Both the position numbers and the translations under genes were made by a program. 64,000 bases of DNA. Origin: Diplolepis rosae. Its lineage: Eukaryota; Arthropoda; Insecta; Hymenoptera; Diplolepididae. The notes under the pieces were generated by a model. It ran no database searches, was not told the origin of the DNA, and worked only from the letters and a program-made list of their open reading frames with translations. Shown here one piece after another: positions 36,652 through 49,700 of this stretch. Location: assembly GCA_030998225.1 (NCBI GenBank), contig JAPYXD010000581.1:2294001-2358000 (forward strand). The letters are read 5' to 3'. Numbering within the stretch: the first letter of the stretch is position 1; the number at the start of each line of letters is the position of its first letter.

Positions 36652-38654
36652 GGTCGATTTTTTTCATATTTTATGGAGTAAAAGTTTTTTAATCTAAACA
36701 TATTTCTTAATATCTTTTCAGACAGAGAAACTGGGGAGCTTAAGCAAGATTTTGATAAAGGTTCTTTCTGGTTGATCCAAATGTAATGTAACGAACATTA
36801 TTCACCCTCCTGATTCCCCTTCTATTTCTTTCTTCGCGCCAAAAATAATTTTGACGCAGCTCGGACTTCTAAAGGAAAAATAGAAACATGCAGAGAGAGA
36901 ATGCAACGATCAATACTCGCTGAATGATGTTTGCTAACTTGCGCTATACTAAATTTCACAAAGCGAACATGTACCCAATCTTATACCCATAAATTGACAG
37001 ATTTGTCAGGAAACGATAAATTACTATTGGTTTCTGAAGTAATCAATTGCAGAGTTGTTCTAGAGTCTAAAATTTATTGTTCTAGTATTTTAATTCATTC
37101 ATATTTGTGTTATATAGTTTATGAAAAGAGGTAGAAATTTCGTATAGTTTTTCATTTAATTCTTTAAAATTGGAAGGTGGTTTTTTAAAAATTTTTACTT
37201 AATTTAATTATTGATCTTTGCTGGGGAAAAATGTATCCCCCAAGAGTTCGAAAATATTGAAATCTCTTTTATTGTAAATAGTAGAGTTGTCCAGGAAGAT
37301 CGATATTTTCCCTAAGGAAATATAAACGCAACTGTTGCATGACTAGTAGCTGCACGAATGCACTCACAATTTTTGAGCTTCCACATATTAAGTCATCTTA
37401 ATTTTCTAATCATAAAAAAGTTCCGTAATACGAGAGAGATATGGAATATATTCTTGGCTTGAAAAATGCATTGCTGATATGCCTATTGGTAACGATGTAC
37501 ACACAAGAGCCACTAGAGTAAGAATGCTGACTGTAGTTTATTTAAGAACAACGTTTAAAGATCATTGCTTTGTTTCCAGCCTCCCTTTAAAACCCTCGAG
37601 TTTCTCAATTTGTCCGTCTTTGAACTTTACCTGATTTTGTAAAGAGAGTAAAGAATCTCGAAATCGGGGTGAGAAATCCAGGCCTACTATTAAAATTGAA
37701 ATAAATCTCTAAGAAAATGATAATTTCGAAATTTATAGAAATTTACATAATTGGGAATTTTGACTTCTCATAATTGAGATTTCAAAGCAGTAGTCTTTAA
37801 AGTCGAATTTGTGTAATGCACTTTTCGCAATGCGATCTCATCTATTCTTAGAAGTGCAAAGGAACTGGGACGAAATACTATTTTTTAGAAAGAACATTTA
37901 TTTTCAGAACCCCTTGACTCAGCAAAATGAAAAAAACTTCATTTGGTGTAATTTTTATTCTTCTGAACATTTTTCATAATTATTCAAATTAATTAAGATT
38001 TCTGTTCCACAATTTTAGTGAGGAATTCAATTTGGAAACTTTTTTAAGTTTTAAAAAGTTATTTTAATTGAGCCATTGAATTCGTTTTTTTATAGAATCT
38101 TTGTGATAAAAGTGTTTAGAGGAATAAATTTGATTCACGTTTACAACGATAAGTGTAAAAATCTTGGGGGAGTTTTGTAATAGCACGAAATATATACTAC
38201 ATATATCGTTTGTGTTACTAACGTCTATTTTTAAGAATGAAAACTGAGCTAAAAGTGTGAATTATACAACGAAAAATACCTTTCTATCTATAATTTCTAT
38301 GTATTTTATAAATTGATTAGTTTTTAAAGTGCAAAACTGTTTGCTGCGTCAATTCAATAACTAAATAAAATTTAATTCAGCTTTCATTTGGATTGGTCGA
38401 TTTTAAATGCCTTCATTCAAAATGAGCTTTCTTATTTCTAGATTTAGATTCTATCTTTAAATAATTTTAAATTATTCAAGTGAATGTAATGTAAATATAA
38501 AATTATTTAATTTATTTTCTCAACAAACCCATGGTAATTATATTTTTTATTTCCAGAATAAACTGGTCCTGTATAAAATGAAAATGGGACGAACGAGATT
38601 TCAAGAATGTACCGAACAGAAGATAAATTATTTAACATTGAAGAGACAACTTAC

Positions 38655-38750
38655 AACGTGATTCGAGGTAGTTCGTGGATTAATCTGTAAGCCATCATCA
38701 TCACCAATTTGCTCCTCAAATTGACTCTCTCGACTGCCGGTGGGTCCCAT
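38655..38750 (-). CDS. Candidate first coding exon of MCT-B
   Basis: ATG at 38750 in the context GCTGAAATGG opens 32 codons (MGPTGSRESQFEEQIGDDDG, then TTSNHV) ending at a strong donor GTAAGT in phase 0. The length is 96 nt, and the phase fits the acceptor at 28126. The hydrophilic, acidic N-terminus suits the cytoplasmic start of an SLC16 protein, which would then be 844 aa. No upstream in-frame ATG was found before a stop. The long intron makes the link an inference. Confidence 0.5.
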
Positions 38751-38989
38751 TTCAGCGCTGAAGCGCGAATCCTTATACACTGAATTTTTTAAACTCTGAA
38801 TAAACGTCTGGCCAATAGTCACTTTCTGGATTTGGAAATTATCTGGATTAGGTCAAACTGGGAGATTTCACTTTATCTCGGGCTCCCCATCTTCTCTGCG
38901 TCTCTCCCTCGAAGGGTCGACTATTTTCCAAGTTTCCTTAAAAACAGAATTTCGTCTCACTTATCTCTTTTGTGACGGTAAAATGAAAA

Positions 38990-39430
38990 CCCAGGTTTCT
39001 TGTAGTTCCAGAAGATTGTTCGAGGACTGCACTTGGCGGCTCCTCTTGGGCAAGAACGCCGACGCATCAGGATTAACCAGGATAGCGTCGCGGCGCCTCT
39101 TCCGCGACCTTCTCAACACTCTCTCTACGCGGAAAATTCTAGTTTTTTAACTATGAAAATCCACGACGATTTTGGTATTTAATAACGCTTAAGGGGATGA
39201 AAAAATAGGAAAATTCGAAGGCGAACCCGCGGGTGGGTAGCGCCGCGGCGCCCCGGGATCAATAAACCGAGGCCGGCCGTCGCCTTCTACTCCTTCGTCG
39301 GCTTCCTGTGCCTGTGATTGCCGTTCATACGACGACGGACGTCGCGGCGCCGCATTTTGCTCTACCGAGCAGGCGCGATTTCCCTTGAATACCCCACGAC
39401 GATCGATATCCTTCCGCACAGCCCCTAACT
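38990..39430 (-). promoter_or_regulatory. GC- and CpG-rich island, probable MCT-B promoter and leader
   Basis: This is the most GC-rich stretch of the window, with dense CpG (GCGCCGCGGCGCC near 39240, GTCGCGGCGCC near 39340). It lies 240-680 bases upstream of the candidate first exon on the minus strand. That position suits a promoter or 5' untranslated exon. The 76-codon minus ORF inside it (39189-39419) lacks an ATG start and family features and is probably a by-product of the GC content. Confidence 0.4.
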
Positions 39431-42037
39431 AGTCTCGGACAGGTTCTGCACTCAGAAATAGGAACTTGGAATTGAATAGCTGAAAGAAATCGGTTTTAAT
39501 TATAGCCATTACAATTGCTTTGAGATTCTTTATGACTGACGTCAAATTTTATTCAGAACGACTGAAAAAATTTGCAGGAATTCTTTAAATAATCAGGATA
39601 TTTTTTGTGGACAACAATTGTTTGTTGAAATAGTTATTTTTGAGTTTTTTAATTTGGGGATTTCGAATTTTAAAATCTTTTTATATTAGAATAATTTGGA
39701 AGGTAAATGCATAAAAATGTTGAGATTTGGTCGGATTGAACTCGATAATTGTTTTATTATTGAAAACTACGATGACTAAGAGATTATTAGAAAATACTCC
39801 ACGTGGAAAATTTAAAAGTCGTAAACTCTTGGAATCATTAAGCTAAAGTAATTCGAACTTAAACTATTGCTCATTCATAAATACTTTTGAAGGATCATCT
39901 CGTTAGAGCGTTTCTTAACTCACTTTAGAATAAGTATACTTATGCATTAGCGAAGAAACTCTATTGTACAAAGAATTGTCAAATAAGTCTGTTTTTAATC
40001 TGTAGACAAAAGCTTGTTCAACTAAGAAAAAGTAAAAATTTAACATTGTTAACGAATTTTATTTTACTTTTATATATTTACTGATCTTTAATTAGGCATT
40101 GCTTTCAAATATCTTTCTGCCTTAAATAATTTATAAATAACTTTTAAAAATTGTAGTTAAAGTCAAGCCATCCTTGATTACGATTGCAGTCTTTTTTAGA
40201 AATTCGTAACAACAATTTTTGCTAGAATTCTACTAGTTTTACAAAGTTTAAGAAATTACTACAAATTTTCATAAAAAATTATAATTGTTACATTATTGTC
40301 GTCCATTATCATTTATTGTTGTAAAAAAATATCAATTAGAATTTTTATTTATAAAATTTATAAATAAATGACGTTTTGAATCCTATAATGTTGTTAAAAT
40401 AATGCTTTTTGTGCCAGGATAAAATAAAAAATCAGAATAACGCCTGCATAAGGAATCTTAAAGTTTGTTTGGCGTAGTGATGAGCTTTTGCTGACAAGAA
40501 TTAGATTACGTTAGATTGTGTGCAGTGTATGGTTTGTCAGAAAACATCATGACATTGAATCTTATTTGTGCGCAGTAGCAGCCATGGTTACCCACATCCT
40601 CTCTTCTTCTCCCACAGACTCTCTTCATTTAAAAATAAAAATCTATTACAAAAGCAAATGTGTCAATTTCCCTGCGTTGTATACAAATTGTAAATAAAAG
40701 TAGTCATAGTTGACAGTAGTACCTGAATAATAATAGGGACGCTAAAATAAAAAAATTTGAAATCTTCTAGCTTCAATTTTGAACTGAACATCATTTTTCA
40801 ATATGATTTTTCCCTCTTAGTTTTAATGCACAGATTCGGAAAAGATTTTCTCTTTGATATAATTCTTTTCTGGATATATTATTTACGATTTTCAGCATCA
40901 TTATTGAAAAAAAAGGTATGAATTACATAAAATAGATAATTTTACATCGTCATCTTAATCGAAAACAGAAAAAGTCAAGGCTGTTTTCCGCGTCGAAAAT
41001 TACGTTGCTTTGAATACTCTGATTTTCTTTTCACTCACATATTTAAAAAAAGCGAGTATTCATTGGAATTATTATGTAGTTTTAATTATAATTATATTCG
41101 TTTTTGTAACTTTCATGCTTTTCGGGTGTTTTAAACTCGTATTACAATAATTATTCTTGTACTGCTCATTACTTTTTTTTTATTCCAAACTGTGAAATTG
41201 GAAATAAAACACAGATTAAGAATTGAATCGGATTCAAATTTTTCAATGAGTTTAATTGAAAGCTTTTTACCGAAGGGAAAGATGAGCGTTTGAATAAGAG
41301 GGAGTCAGCCCTCCCACTCAGTTGAAGTCTGAATACCATGAATCATATATAATTTTCATTAATCTGTTGCTTATGATGATTTTATCTCCCATAAACGTCC
41401 AGATCAAGCCTTAAATTATCTAAAGCACGTTAAGCTAAACCCTTTATTAATGTTGCGAACATATTATATTTGCAGTTAAATGCAAAAAATCAGACTTTGT
41501 ATTTAAATTTGAATTTAAAAAATTATAAAATCCACATATAGGTCCATAAAAATAAACTAAATGAAATTAAAACTAAAATTATAACAGGTAATTTAAAACA
41601 ATGCCTAAGTAACCATAAAATTATCCTTTGTTAATATTAAATTAATTTATTATTTTCTTACAATTGTAGATCATTGAAAGTTTATATGACAGTAAAATTT
41701 TTGAAGCGACAAATATTCAATGTAAATAGAAACTGTTGCTGCAGTACTAATAAGTATGACTTGGGTCACATGAATGCTTAATCGGTCGTAAAAATTCTGC
41801 CGGTATTTAAAGAATGACACACAACATAAAATGATCAAAGCCCCGCTCCAAAAGTTAAATAGTCAAGCTTAAAAGGGACTTGTCTATGCTTTTTGCTGTT
41901 AGCTCATCTAATCTAATTCAACAAAAATATTTCAAAAATGATGTTCTTTTAAAGTTTATTTACTTCTCAATAATTTTAATTCATAATCTAAAAAGTATCA
42001 GTATCCGAATATATAAATGATTTACTGGATCTTACTT
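39431..42037. other. AT-rich intergenic DNA
   Basis: No gene can be supported. A run at about 40.2-40.4 kb has TTGTTGTAA-like motifs resembling segments at 21.9 and 28.8 kb, perhaps an old dispersed repeat. Confidence 0.45.
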
Positions 42038-42043
42038 TTTATT
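42038..42043 (-). terminator. Poly(A) signal of the HSF2BP-like gene
   Basis: TTTATT on the + strand, AATAAA on the minus strand, lies only about 9 nt past the TGA stop, implying a very short 3' untranslated region. Confidence 0.45.
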
Positions 42044-42051
42044 TCAAATTG

Positions 42052-44740
42052 TCAGTTGTTTAGTCTAAGTTTATCAAAATGCAAAATATTTCGAGCTTTC
42101 TTCAGATTTTTTTCGATTTCCTTTGCAATCTTGACTATTTGATGTTCTCCAGAAAGAGATATCTTATGAATTTTTTTTAGTGGAACAAATTGAAGGATTT
42201 CATGTAGATGTTTTAGATCAGTTAGATCACAAGTTACAGAGTGCAAAATACTGAGGCAAAGTAGATGCAAATCACTAGGTATTGATTCTTCTAAGCAGTG
42301 ATTTAAAACATTATTTGCTACTTGGAAATCTAAGAGCCACTGCACTCCGATTGCATTCACGCTGATGTTGTACAAAATTGTTAAAATCAACCTGGAACAA
42401 AATTTAATTCATTAATTTCAAATTTGAAGTTTCTTTTTAAAATAGATTATTTAATAACTGAATTTGAATTTTCTTGAAATGCATTTTTAGACTTAATGAT
42501 TTTTAAATATCGCAAGTTATAAATAAATAAGCAATAAGCAGACATATTAAATTGAAAAAATAATGGTATAATAATTATTATGATTTGATTATAATGTAAT
42601 TTGACTAACAGTTCAAGTTTTGGAGGCAATTTTACTTTAATCACATAAGGAAGTAGTTATTAGAAATAAAAATTAGGTTTTAGTTTTATTTAAGTTATCA
42701 CAACAAAATTAATAGTCAATTAAGTAAATGAGGCTTTACGACTCGAACAAGCTTTTGTCTAACTTATCACTCGAGAAACTCTTCTTTATGAGTCACAAAT
42801 AATTTGTTTATCGCACCCCACGATTTATCATTCATTGGTTTATAATGAATTGCTATGTAAAAATAAAAACAAGAAGTCGATCCAGGATAAGATAAGAAAT
42901 TGTTGGAGCATTTAGAATCGAATCTATAGTTGATCAAAACTGTTAAATTTAATTGTTTCGCCTTATCAGAATTTTTTTATTTTGGAGTAAAAGTTTTAAT
43001 GCTACAAGTAAATTCTATTTTTCTTAATGTTGTATTACAATCATGCCTTTCAAAATTGAAAATAATATTGTTAAATATTTCAGAATGCAGTCTTCATTTT
43101 TTGGAGTACTCTTATTAAATTTTCTTTTGAATTCGTTCATCTTCAGTTATTCAGTACCCGATTTGATTTTATACATTCATATTTTTATTTAATTTTGATA
43201 AAGAAGGTAAAATGAAAGTTTCACCTCCATAAAGCATATCTTGGGGGCGTTTTTGAATAGGGAAACTCATCAACGAGAGTTTTCACAAGATCTTCTCCAG
43301 TGGAACAAGTAACAATAAATTGTCTTCCTTCAGGAATTGCAGATATATTTGCAGTGATTCCTAAGAAACTCATTATGAACTGGCATTCGTCACAATCGAT
43401 TGAAAGATCATCTCCTCCATAGGCTTTTATGAATGAGGAAAAGGTGCCATTCACCGCTCCCAAAAATTCATTTAATTTACTGTGAAGCTGGAACTAAGCC
43501 AAAATTTTTATGGCTGATGGCCCTGAATTCAAAATTTTCAGATTTCTATTTTATAAAATAGCTCTTATTTCAAGCATAAGTGCAAATTATTAAAAGTAAG
43601 ATTTAATTTCAACAAAAATAAGAATAAATTATTCAACTTACACATGTGTAGAACTTTACATTAAAAATTTTTTTTATTATTTCATATGAAATTATAAAAT
43701 TTGAAATAATCTTGAAGAAATACCAATTTGAATAAAAATTAAAATATCTAATTCGAGTTTTTTTAATTTCTTTTTAAAAATACATTAGCATTATTGGAAC
43801 AAAACAGGAGTTATTTAATTACCTTTGTAACCCATATACCTATAACTTTGGGACAGTTTGAAGCATGCCATAAAAGGTTGCCTAAAACTGCTCCTAAGCT
43901 TGTACAAAATTTGCTTTGATGTGATAACTGTAAGAAAATAAGACATTTTACATTTCCTCATTTTCATTCCATTGAGTTATTAGTTTGTTTACTTGTTCTT
44001 GTAAAATAAGTTTTTCTTCTTCAGCTTCTTTCAGTTTTTTACTTTGATTCTCCAATTGATTTTGAATGTTAGTCAATTTTTCCTGCAATTTCAATATTAA
44101 ATCGGAACCCACTGAAAAAATCAATTAATTATAATTCAACTGCCCAATTAATATTTACTTAAAATTTTCTTTAAATTTTCTTAACCCACTTTTTTCTGAA
44201 TTTATAACTGGTTTTTGAGAAAAATAAATATTTTTTCTTGAGCTTTCATTTAAGTTACAGGGAAAAACCTGTTTCCAATCAGTATCATGTGTTTCACAAT
44301 GCAAAAGCTCTTCAGTCCATGTGGAATATTTTTCGTTTCGAGGTAAACTTGTTTCAGATAAATTCTGAAAAAATTGATAAAAATTGCAATAAAAAAATTA
44401 TTACATGTAGTTAAAAAAATAAGAGCTGATATTAAAAAATTCAATGAGTTTGGAAAATTTTTCAATTTTATTGACAGAATATCGATGAATTGATTAAAAT
44501 TTATAAAAATTTGAAAAATCAAGTAAAAGCTAAAAAAGCATCGAAATATGATTTTAAATTCAATAACCTGTAGTTAGATTGAATAAATAAAAGTTTATAA
44601 TACATTTATTTATCATTTTTAACCACAACATTTTTCTTAAAAAATATATTATTGGTAGGTTATTTTGTAAGTCAATAATCTACAATGTAGTAACTAGCTT
44701 CTAAAATAATTACATGCTGGTTTTGTTCAATCGATTCCAT
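42052..44740 (-). CDS. HSF2BP: HSF2BP/MEILB2-like meiotic recombination factor
   Basis: Six exons: 44740-44714, 44364-44190, 44111-43993, 43927-43823, 43493-43225, 42391-42052. Together they are 1035 nt, 344 aa, close to the roughly 334 aa of mammalian HSF2BP. Residues about 68-107 form a coiled coil (KLKEAEEEKLILQEQ). The rest is an armadillo-like helical domain with recognisable family blocks: FCTSLGAVLGNLLW, DECQFIMSFLGITANISAI, ILYNISVNAIGVQWL. In mammals HSF2BP (MEILB2) binds BRCA2 and, with BRME1, brings it and RAD51/DMC1 to meiotic double-strand breaks. A role in germ-line meiosis is inferred here. The name comes from conserved blocks and length. It is head to head with the lamin B receptor gene, with about 2 kb between start codons. 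Confidence 0.85.
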
Positions 44741-46709
44741 AATGAAGGTGTAGTAAATGTCAACGACTTTTTAACGAACTTCAAAATCACTTCTAATCCT
44801 GATTCTCAAATAATTGGATCAATACGTATGTGAATCCAAAAAAAAATATTACGGTCTAAATGATTCAATTAAAAATATTCCTTTTATATTTATATTAAAA
44901 AAAAACCTTTCAAAATGATTAAAATATCTTAAAAATTCTCTAAAACCTTGAAGTCATATTTTTCATAACAGAAATAATAAGAATCTCTGATATCTTTGAA
45001 TTTAGACACAATGTCAAAATTCAAATCTAAAATAGTTAAGTAGATGGCGCTGTTAACATGATGCGTTTGAAAAGCTATAAAAAGCCGATAAAAGAAAAAG
45101 CAAGATTTAAGCATTTAATAATAAGAAAAAACGACAAAAAATTCCAGTAGTTTTAATATAATTTTTTTGAACGAATTTGAATTTTAACAGTAAATTATGC
45201 TGTTTAAATCAAAATTAAAAATCTTTGTGTAACTGACAATACAAATGATGCCAAAAGCGAGTTACCAATCCGAGTCCATCTTGAATCAATATAATATTCT
45301 GATTGGTCGTTAGCTGCTTTCCTCCCTGGCAAAAGTGATCCTGTTTACGAAGACGGTGAACAATGCTGCCAGTATGATTATATTTGAATGTTACTCAACG
45401 GTAATTTTTAAGGAATTATTTAAATTGCACTAAAAATAATTAAAACAACTTCAAGGGGCTTAAGAAACGATACTTATTATTATAAATAATATTGTAAAAT
45501 ATATTATAGGAAGTAATATTGTATAAAAGCAAAGCATTTTTTTCATTATTTTATAAGCAATTGGAGTGTATATAAGATGCTAATACATATATGTAAATAA
45601 GTATAGAGAATTAATACATTCTGCATAGCATATTATCACCATGTTCTAAAAGAAAAGATTGAAAAGTGTTAAAACTGTATTTTAGCATGTTTCCAGAGAT
45701 CAACATACATCTATCGCACAAAGTGTTGTGCGGTTACGCATACCTCGAGGTTTTTTTTACGTAAAATACATGCAAAATACATATTATTTTACATTAATTA
45801 AACTACGTATTATACTTAATTTACCCCCCTGCCCGCCACTACAGAAAAAATACATTGTGTAAAAAAACCAAAGACATAAAATACCTGAGAAAATACTGTT
45901 AAAAAACCAAGTAAATTACGTAGTGTAACTTACATACACATCTCTGATTGAACATTAATTAAGTAAGCGTAAAAAATATCATATTTGAAACTGAGAAATA
46001 ATGATAAAAATTTGTAAAAACGAATATTAACTTTGATATTTTCGGTTCTAAATTCAAGTTCATCACGCTAAAATTTAAACTTCATGAAAGGTTGGTAGCA
46101 CTGATGAAGCGACGCGCCATTTGCGTGGCCTGGCTTTATCGAATTTAGGAACGCAATCATTTTGTTGGCGTCTATACGTTGTAATGCAAAAAAACAGTGT
46201 TAGTTATAACCCCCGTATGTTGTGAATGTTGCATTGTGTAGATTGTGTACAAAGTCACGTCTGCAGTGAATGAAAATATATAATTATCGGAGCACAATTT
46301 ATCGTAAGTTTTCCTTCTCGTGATAGTACTTATCTAGAATTAAAGTTTAATTCAAGAAGCCGACAGTTTATTGCTCCAGAAAGCGCAATCCTGTTTCAAG
46401 TGCTCCGTTTTTTAAAGAATATTATACTTTACACGGAGTATGTTGTAAACATCTCAGTTAACCTGTTCGTGGCATTTTTTGAAAACTTCATTTTTCTTAT
46501 TACTAATCTGAATTCCACATAACCTGTTCCAAATGCATTTTTTGGCAATCTAGTTACATAAATACCTCCTGCATCGCGTCTATTAATAGGGGTTCGCGCG
46601 ATTTTTACCTATTTTAGAAATCAAATTAAAAGATAATAAATATTGAACCCTGTTTAATGTAAAAGTTTAAAAAAATATTTCATAAAACGTCATTATATAT
46701 CACAGAATT
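44741..46709. promoter_or_regulatory. Divergent intergenic region between HSF2BP-like and LBR genes
   Basis: It holds promoters for both genes. The right half (about 46.1-46.6 kb) is less AT-rich (GAAGCGACGCGCCATTTGCG near 46105) and probably carries the LBR leader, possibly with a spliced untranslated exon (a GTAAGTTTTCC donor at about 46303). The minus ORF at 44929-45114 has no family features. Confidence 0.4.
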
Positions 46710-49700
46710 ATGAAGTTCTTCGAAGGGGAGGAGGTTCTCGCAAAACAGCCAAATTCCACGGGATTTGAAAAAGGAAAGGTCGTTAATGTGAGGGGAAGTA
46801 ATTACCGAGTTCAATTCAAAGGAGGATTAGAGTTGAATCTCAAAGAAGGCGATATTAAGGTAATTTTTACTTTTCTAGTTTACTATTTTTCATATAAGTG
46901 CGTCATAATGACGTTTAAAAAGCAAAAAAAGGCGCGTTTACTTAATTTGGTAAAAATAATATTAATGGAATCCACGGATCGAGTAACTCTACCCTACCAT
47001 CACATTCTTTAGGTGCAATACCCTTTTAATTATGCTAATTACTAATACCTTGTGATGTTTTAAGACTAATAAGAAGAAAAACAATTATGGATTTTTCTAT
47101 GAAATTCATTAAAAATAATAAACGAATATCTCTGAATTTTTGTATGTTTGTCTCAGTTTTTAAAAGCTTTCTGTAATATTAGAATTTTTTTTTAAATTGC
47201 AATTTGAATTGCTTTTATTATATTTACAAATAATGTCTATTTTAGTATTAATTTTTGAGTTTTTTTATTTTACAAGAAATTACAATATTCAGGTCCTTGA
47301 TAAAAAAAAGCAATGAATCAAGAAAAACAATTAAATATACTAAGCTGGATAAAATTAATATATAAGTATTTAAAACGAAAACAAATTTGTATTTAAAGAA
47401 GAACATTTATAATAAAAAGCTTTCGTTGCTGAATACTGGTTTAACCATTATTTTAATTGAATTGTAATGCATTACTAAATATTTAAGTGAAATATTTTCG
47501 TAGCCAACTAGAACATCAAGAAGTGCAACGAGAACGAAAGGACGACCGAAAAAGAGTCCTTCTCGAAATTCGCCAAGTCGACGATCTCCAAGTAGAAAAT
47601 CTCCAGCTAGGCCTGCAAATCAGAATAGGAAATTACCTGTGCGTAGTTCAAGATTCGCACAATTTTCACCTTCAGACGATGACAGAAAAGGTAAAGTATA
47701 AATCCTCTTTCACTCTGGGATTTTAAATTTACTCCACCTTTTGTTTTTTGAGATTTTTGGAATTTGGCTCTTCAATTTTCAAAAAATCAGTATCAAAAAG
47801 CAAGATTTAATATTTAAAAATGAAATTTATAATTGAAGAACGACAGAATAGAAAATTGAATAATTTTATAGATATTTAAAAAATAATAACACTACTTTTG
47901 TTTTCTATCTCAGAAGGTTCAAGCGAAGCTAGTGGAAGTATCCGAGATGATGACTCCGCAGATGTCCTGCCTCTACAGTCCCGACTACGCGACGTAGGAC
48001 CCACGACGAGACGTTCAATAAGAATTATGTCGAATACTGCAAAGGTTGAACAGGAGCAAAAATTAATCATGCTATCCAGAACAGTTGATCGTGCTACTTC
48101 TCTTCCTATTGATAGAAAAGGTTTACCGTACGACGGCATAAGGGAAAGCAAAGAACGAGGCTTTTCCATGCAAAGAGATCAAGTAAATCGTCTTTTTCAA
48201 ATAATAAAAAGAAATTTTTGTTATTCGATATTTTAAACGTTATAATTTTTCAGAATTTACCGAAATTTCATCACTACGAGGAAGAGGCAAACTCCGTCCT
48301 TCTGGAGAAGCACAAGAAAGAAATTGATCTCGTCAGTAAACCTCAAGAGTGGGGAGGCTGGTTCGGGGCTTTATTGCTAATAATTGCTGGGCCTATTTGC
48401 ATCCTTCTACCGCAATTTGCTTGCTCGAATGGCAGATGCAGCATTTCACACTTTCGCGTGAAAAAGGATTTAAAATTTTACCTAAATCCTAATGCATTCT
48501 TGCTGTATGCGGGATACCTACTGTTCGTGACATTAATGTCTTTGTTGCCTATCGGTAGGGTTATCGACGGTCAACAGACCAGGATCGGTAGACTCCAATA
48601 CCGAATAAATGGTAACTTCATATTAAACACATTAACACTTAACATTATCATCGATCACTTTTTCCTTTCATTGATGTAAGTCTTTTCTCTTAACTCGATT
48701 TAGTTCTTATTCCTTACTTATCAATTTTGACTCTCTATAGTTTTAAAAACTGCTCTGAATGAGATTTTATTATAAAGCGAACCCTTACAAAAGGCAATTC
48801 GTGGTCCTCTGTAAGTGGAAAATTTAACGTCACATAATAGGGACGTTTACTGCTAGCACAAACAAAAGGTGAAATGATGCGTGACGAATGGGTACAAAAC
48901 TTCCTAATACACACCTGGATTACGTTGTGCTCATTATTGTGTTTGTATTGGTGTTAGTTTTACATATCGAGTGTCAAAGTTGTTGACTAATACGTGTGTT
49001 TTGCTTGCTTTATTAATTTGTTTGTTCTAATAATTAGTGATTTTCAAATTTGTACACAATATAACGTGTTCATGATTTTTTTGCTATTGCAGGTTTACTA
49101 ACTGGGATTTTAACTCTGATTGCACTTGGAGTGACTGAGTACAAAGGATACAAAATCAGCACTTTCATTCTTAACAACTGCTCGCAATTAACGGTTGTCG
49201 GTTGGGTTTATGGAGCACTTTTGGCAATTGCACTCTACATCAAAGGTGGCAAAACGTCTGTGACAAATCTAAATATATATGCTCTGACGAATAAAGGTAT
49301 CTACAATTTCTGGCAAGGAAGAGAAACAAATCCTCGTGTAGGGCCTTTAGATGTGAAATTCACTCTTGTACGAGCTACTTTGATCGGATCGGTAATAATT
49401 AATAGTATATTAATGAACTATAAGTTAATAATACTGGATTTTATGAATTGTTGATTCTAAATTTATAAACTTTTCTTCGCAGATTGTCATATGTGCTGCT
49501 GTAATTGTAAAGATTTTAGAATCAGCGCAGCCTCTTTCTCTTTCAAGTGTAAATTTTCCAGCTCTTGTTGCTGCGGTTTTACAGATTGTGTACGTGCTTG
49601 ATGGTTTGATTTTTGAAGCTTCTTTTATTTCATCTTTCGAAATAATGTACGAGGGGACTGGATACATGCTTTGTATTGGATATTTAATGTACCCATTCAT

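Larger units (their letters stand above)
28126..38654 (-). other. Long first intron region of MCT-B
   Basis: About 10.5 kb between the first MCT-B body exon and the more distal candidate first exon. Apart from the repeat, hairpin, regulatory and alternative-exon entries listed separately, it is AT-rich without supportable genes. A higher-GC patch at 31.7-32.2 kb carries two minus-strand ORFs (31821-32015, 32012-32212) without family features. It also carries the motif CTATTAATACGC twice (about 31799 and 32132), which may mark an old insertion or promoter. Confidence 0.4.

Noticed and set aside
39189..39419. Minus-strand ORF in the CpG island
   Set aside because: Starts at GTG, is Arg/Pro/Ala-rich as expected from GC-rich non-coding DNA.
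47487..47726. 79-codon ORF over LBR exon 2
   Set aside because: It is the wrong frame; the spliced frame gives the expected SR-rich linker and matches the phases of neighbouring exons.
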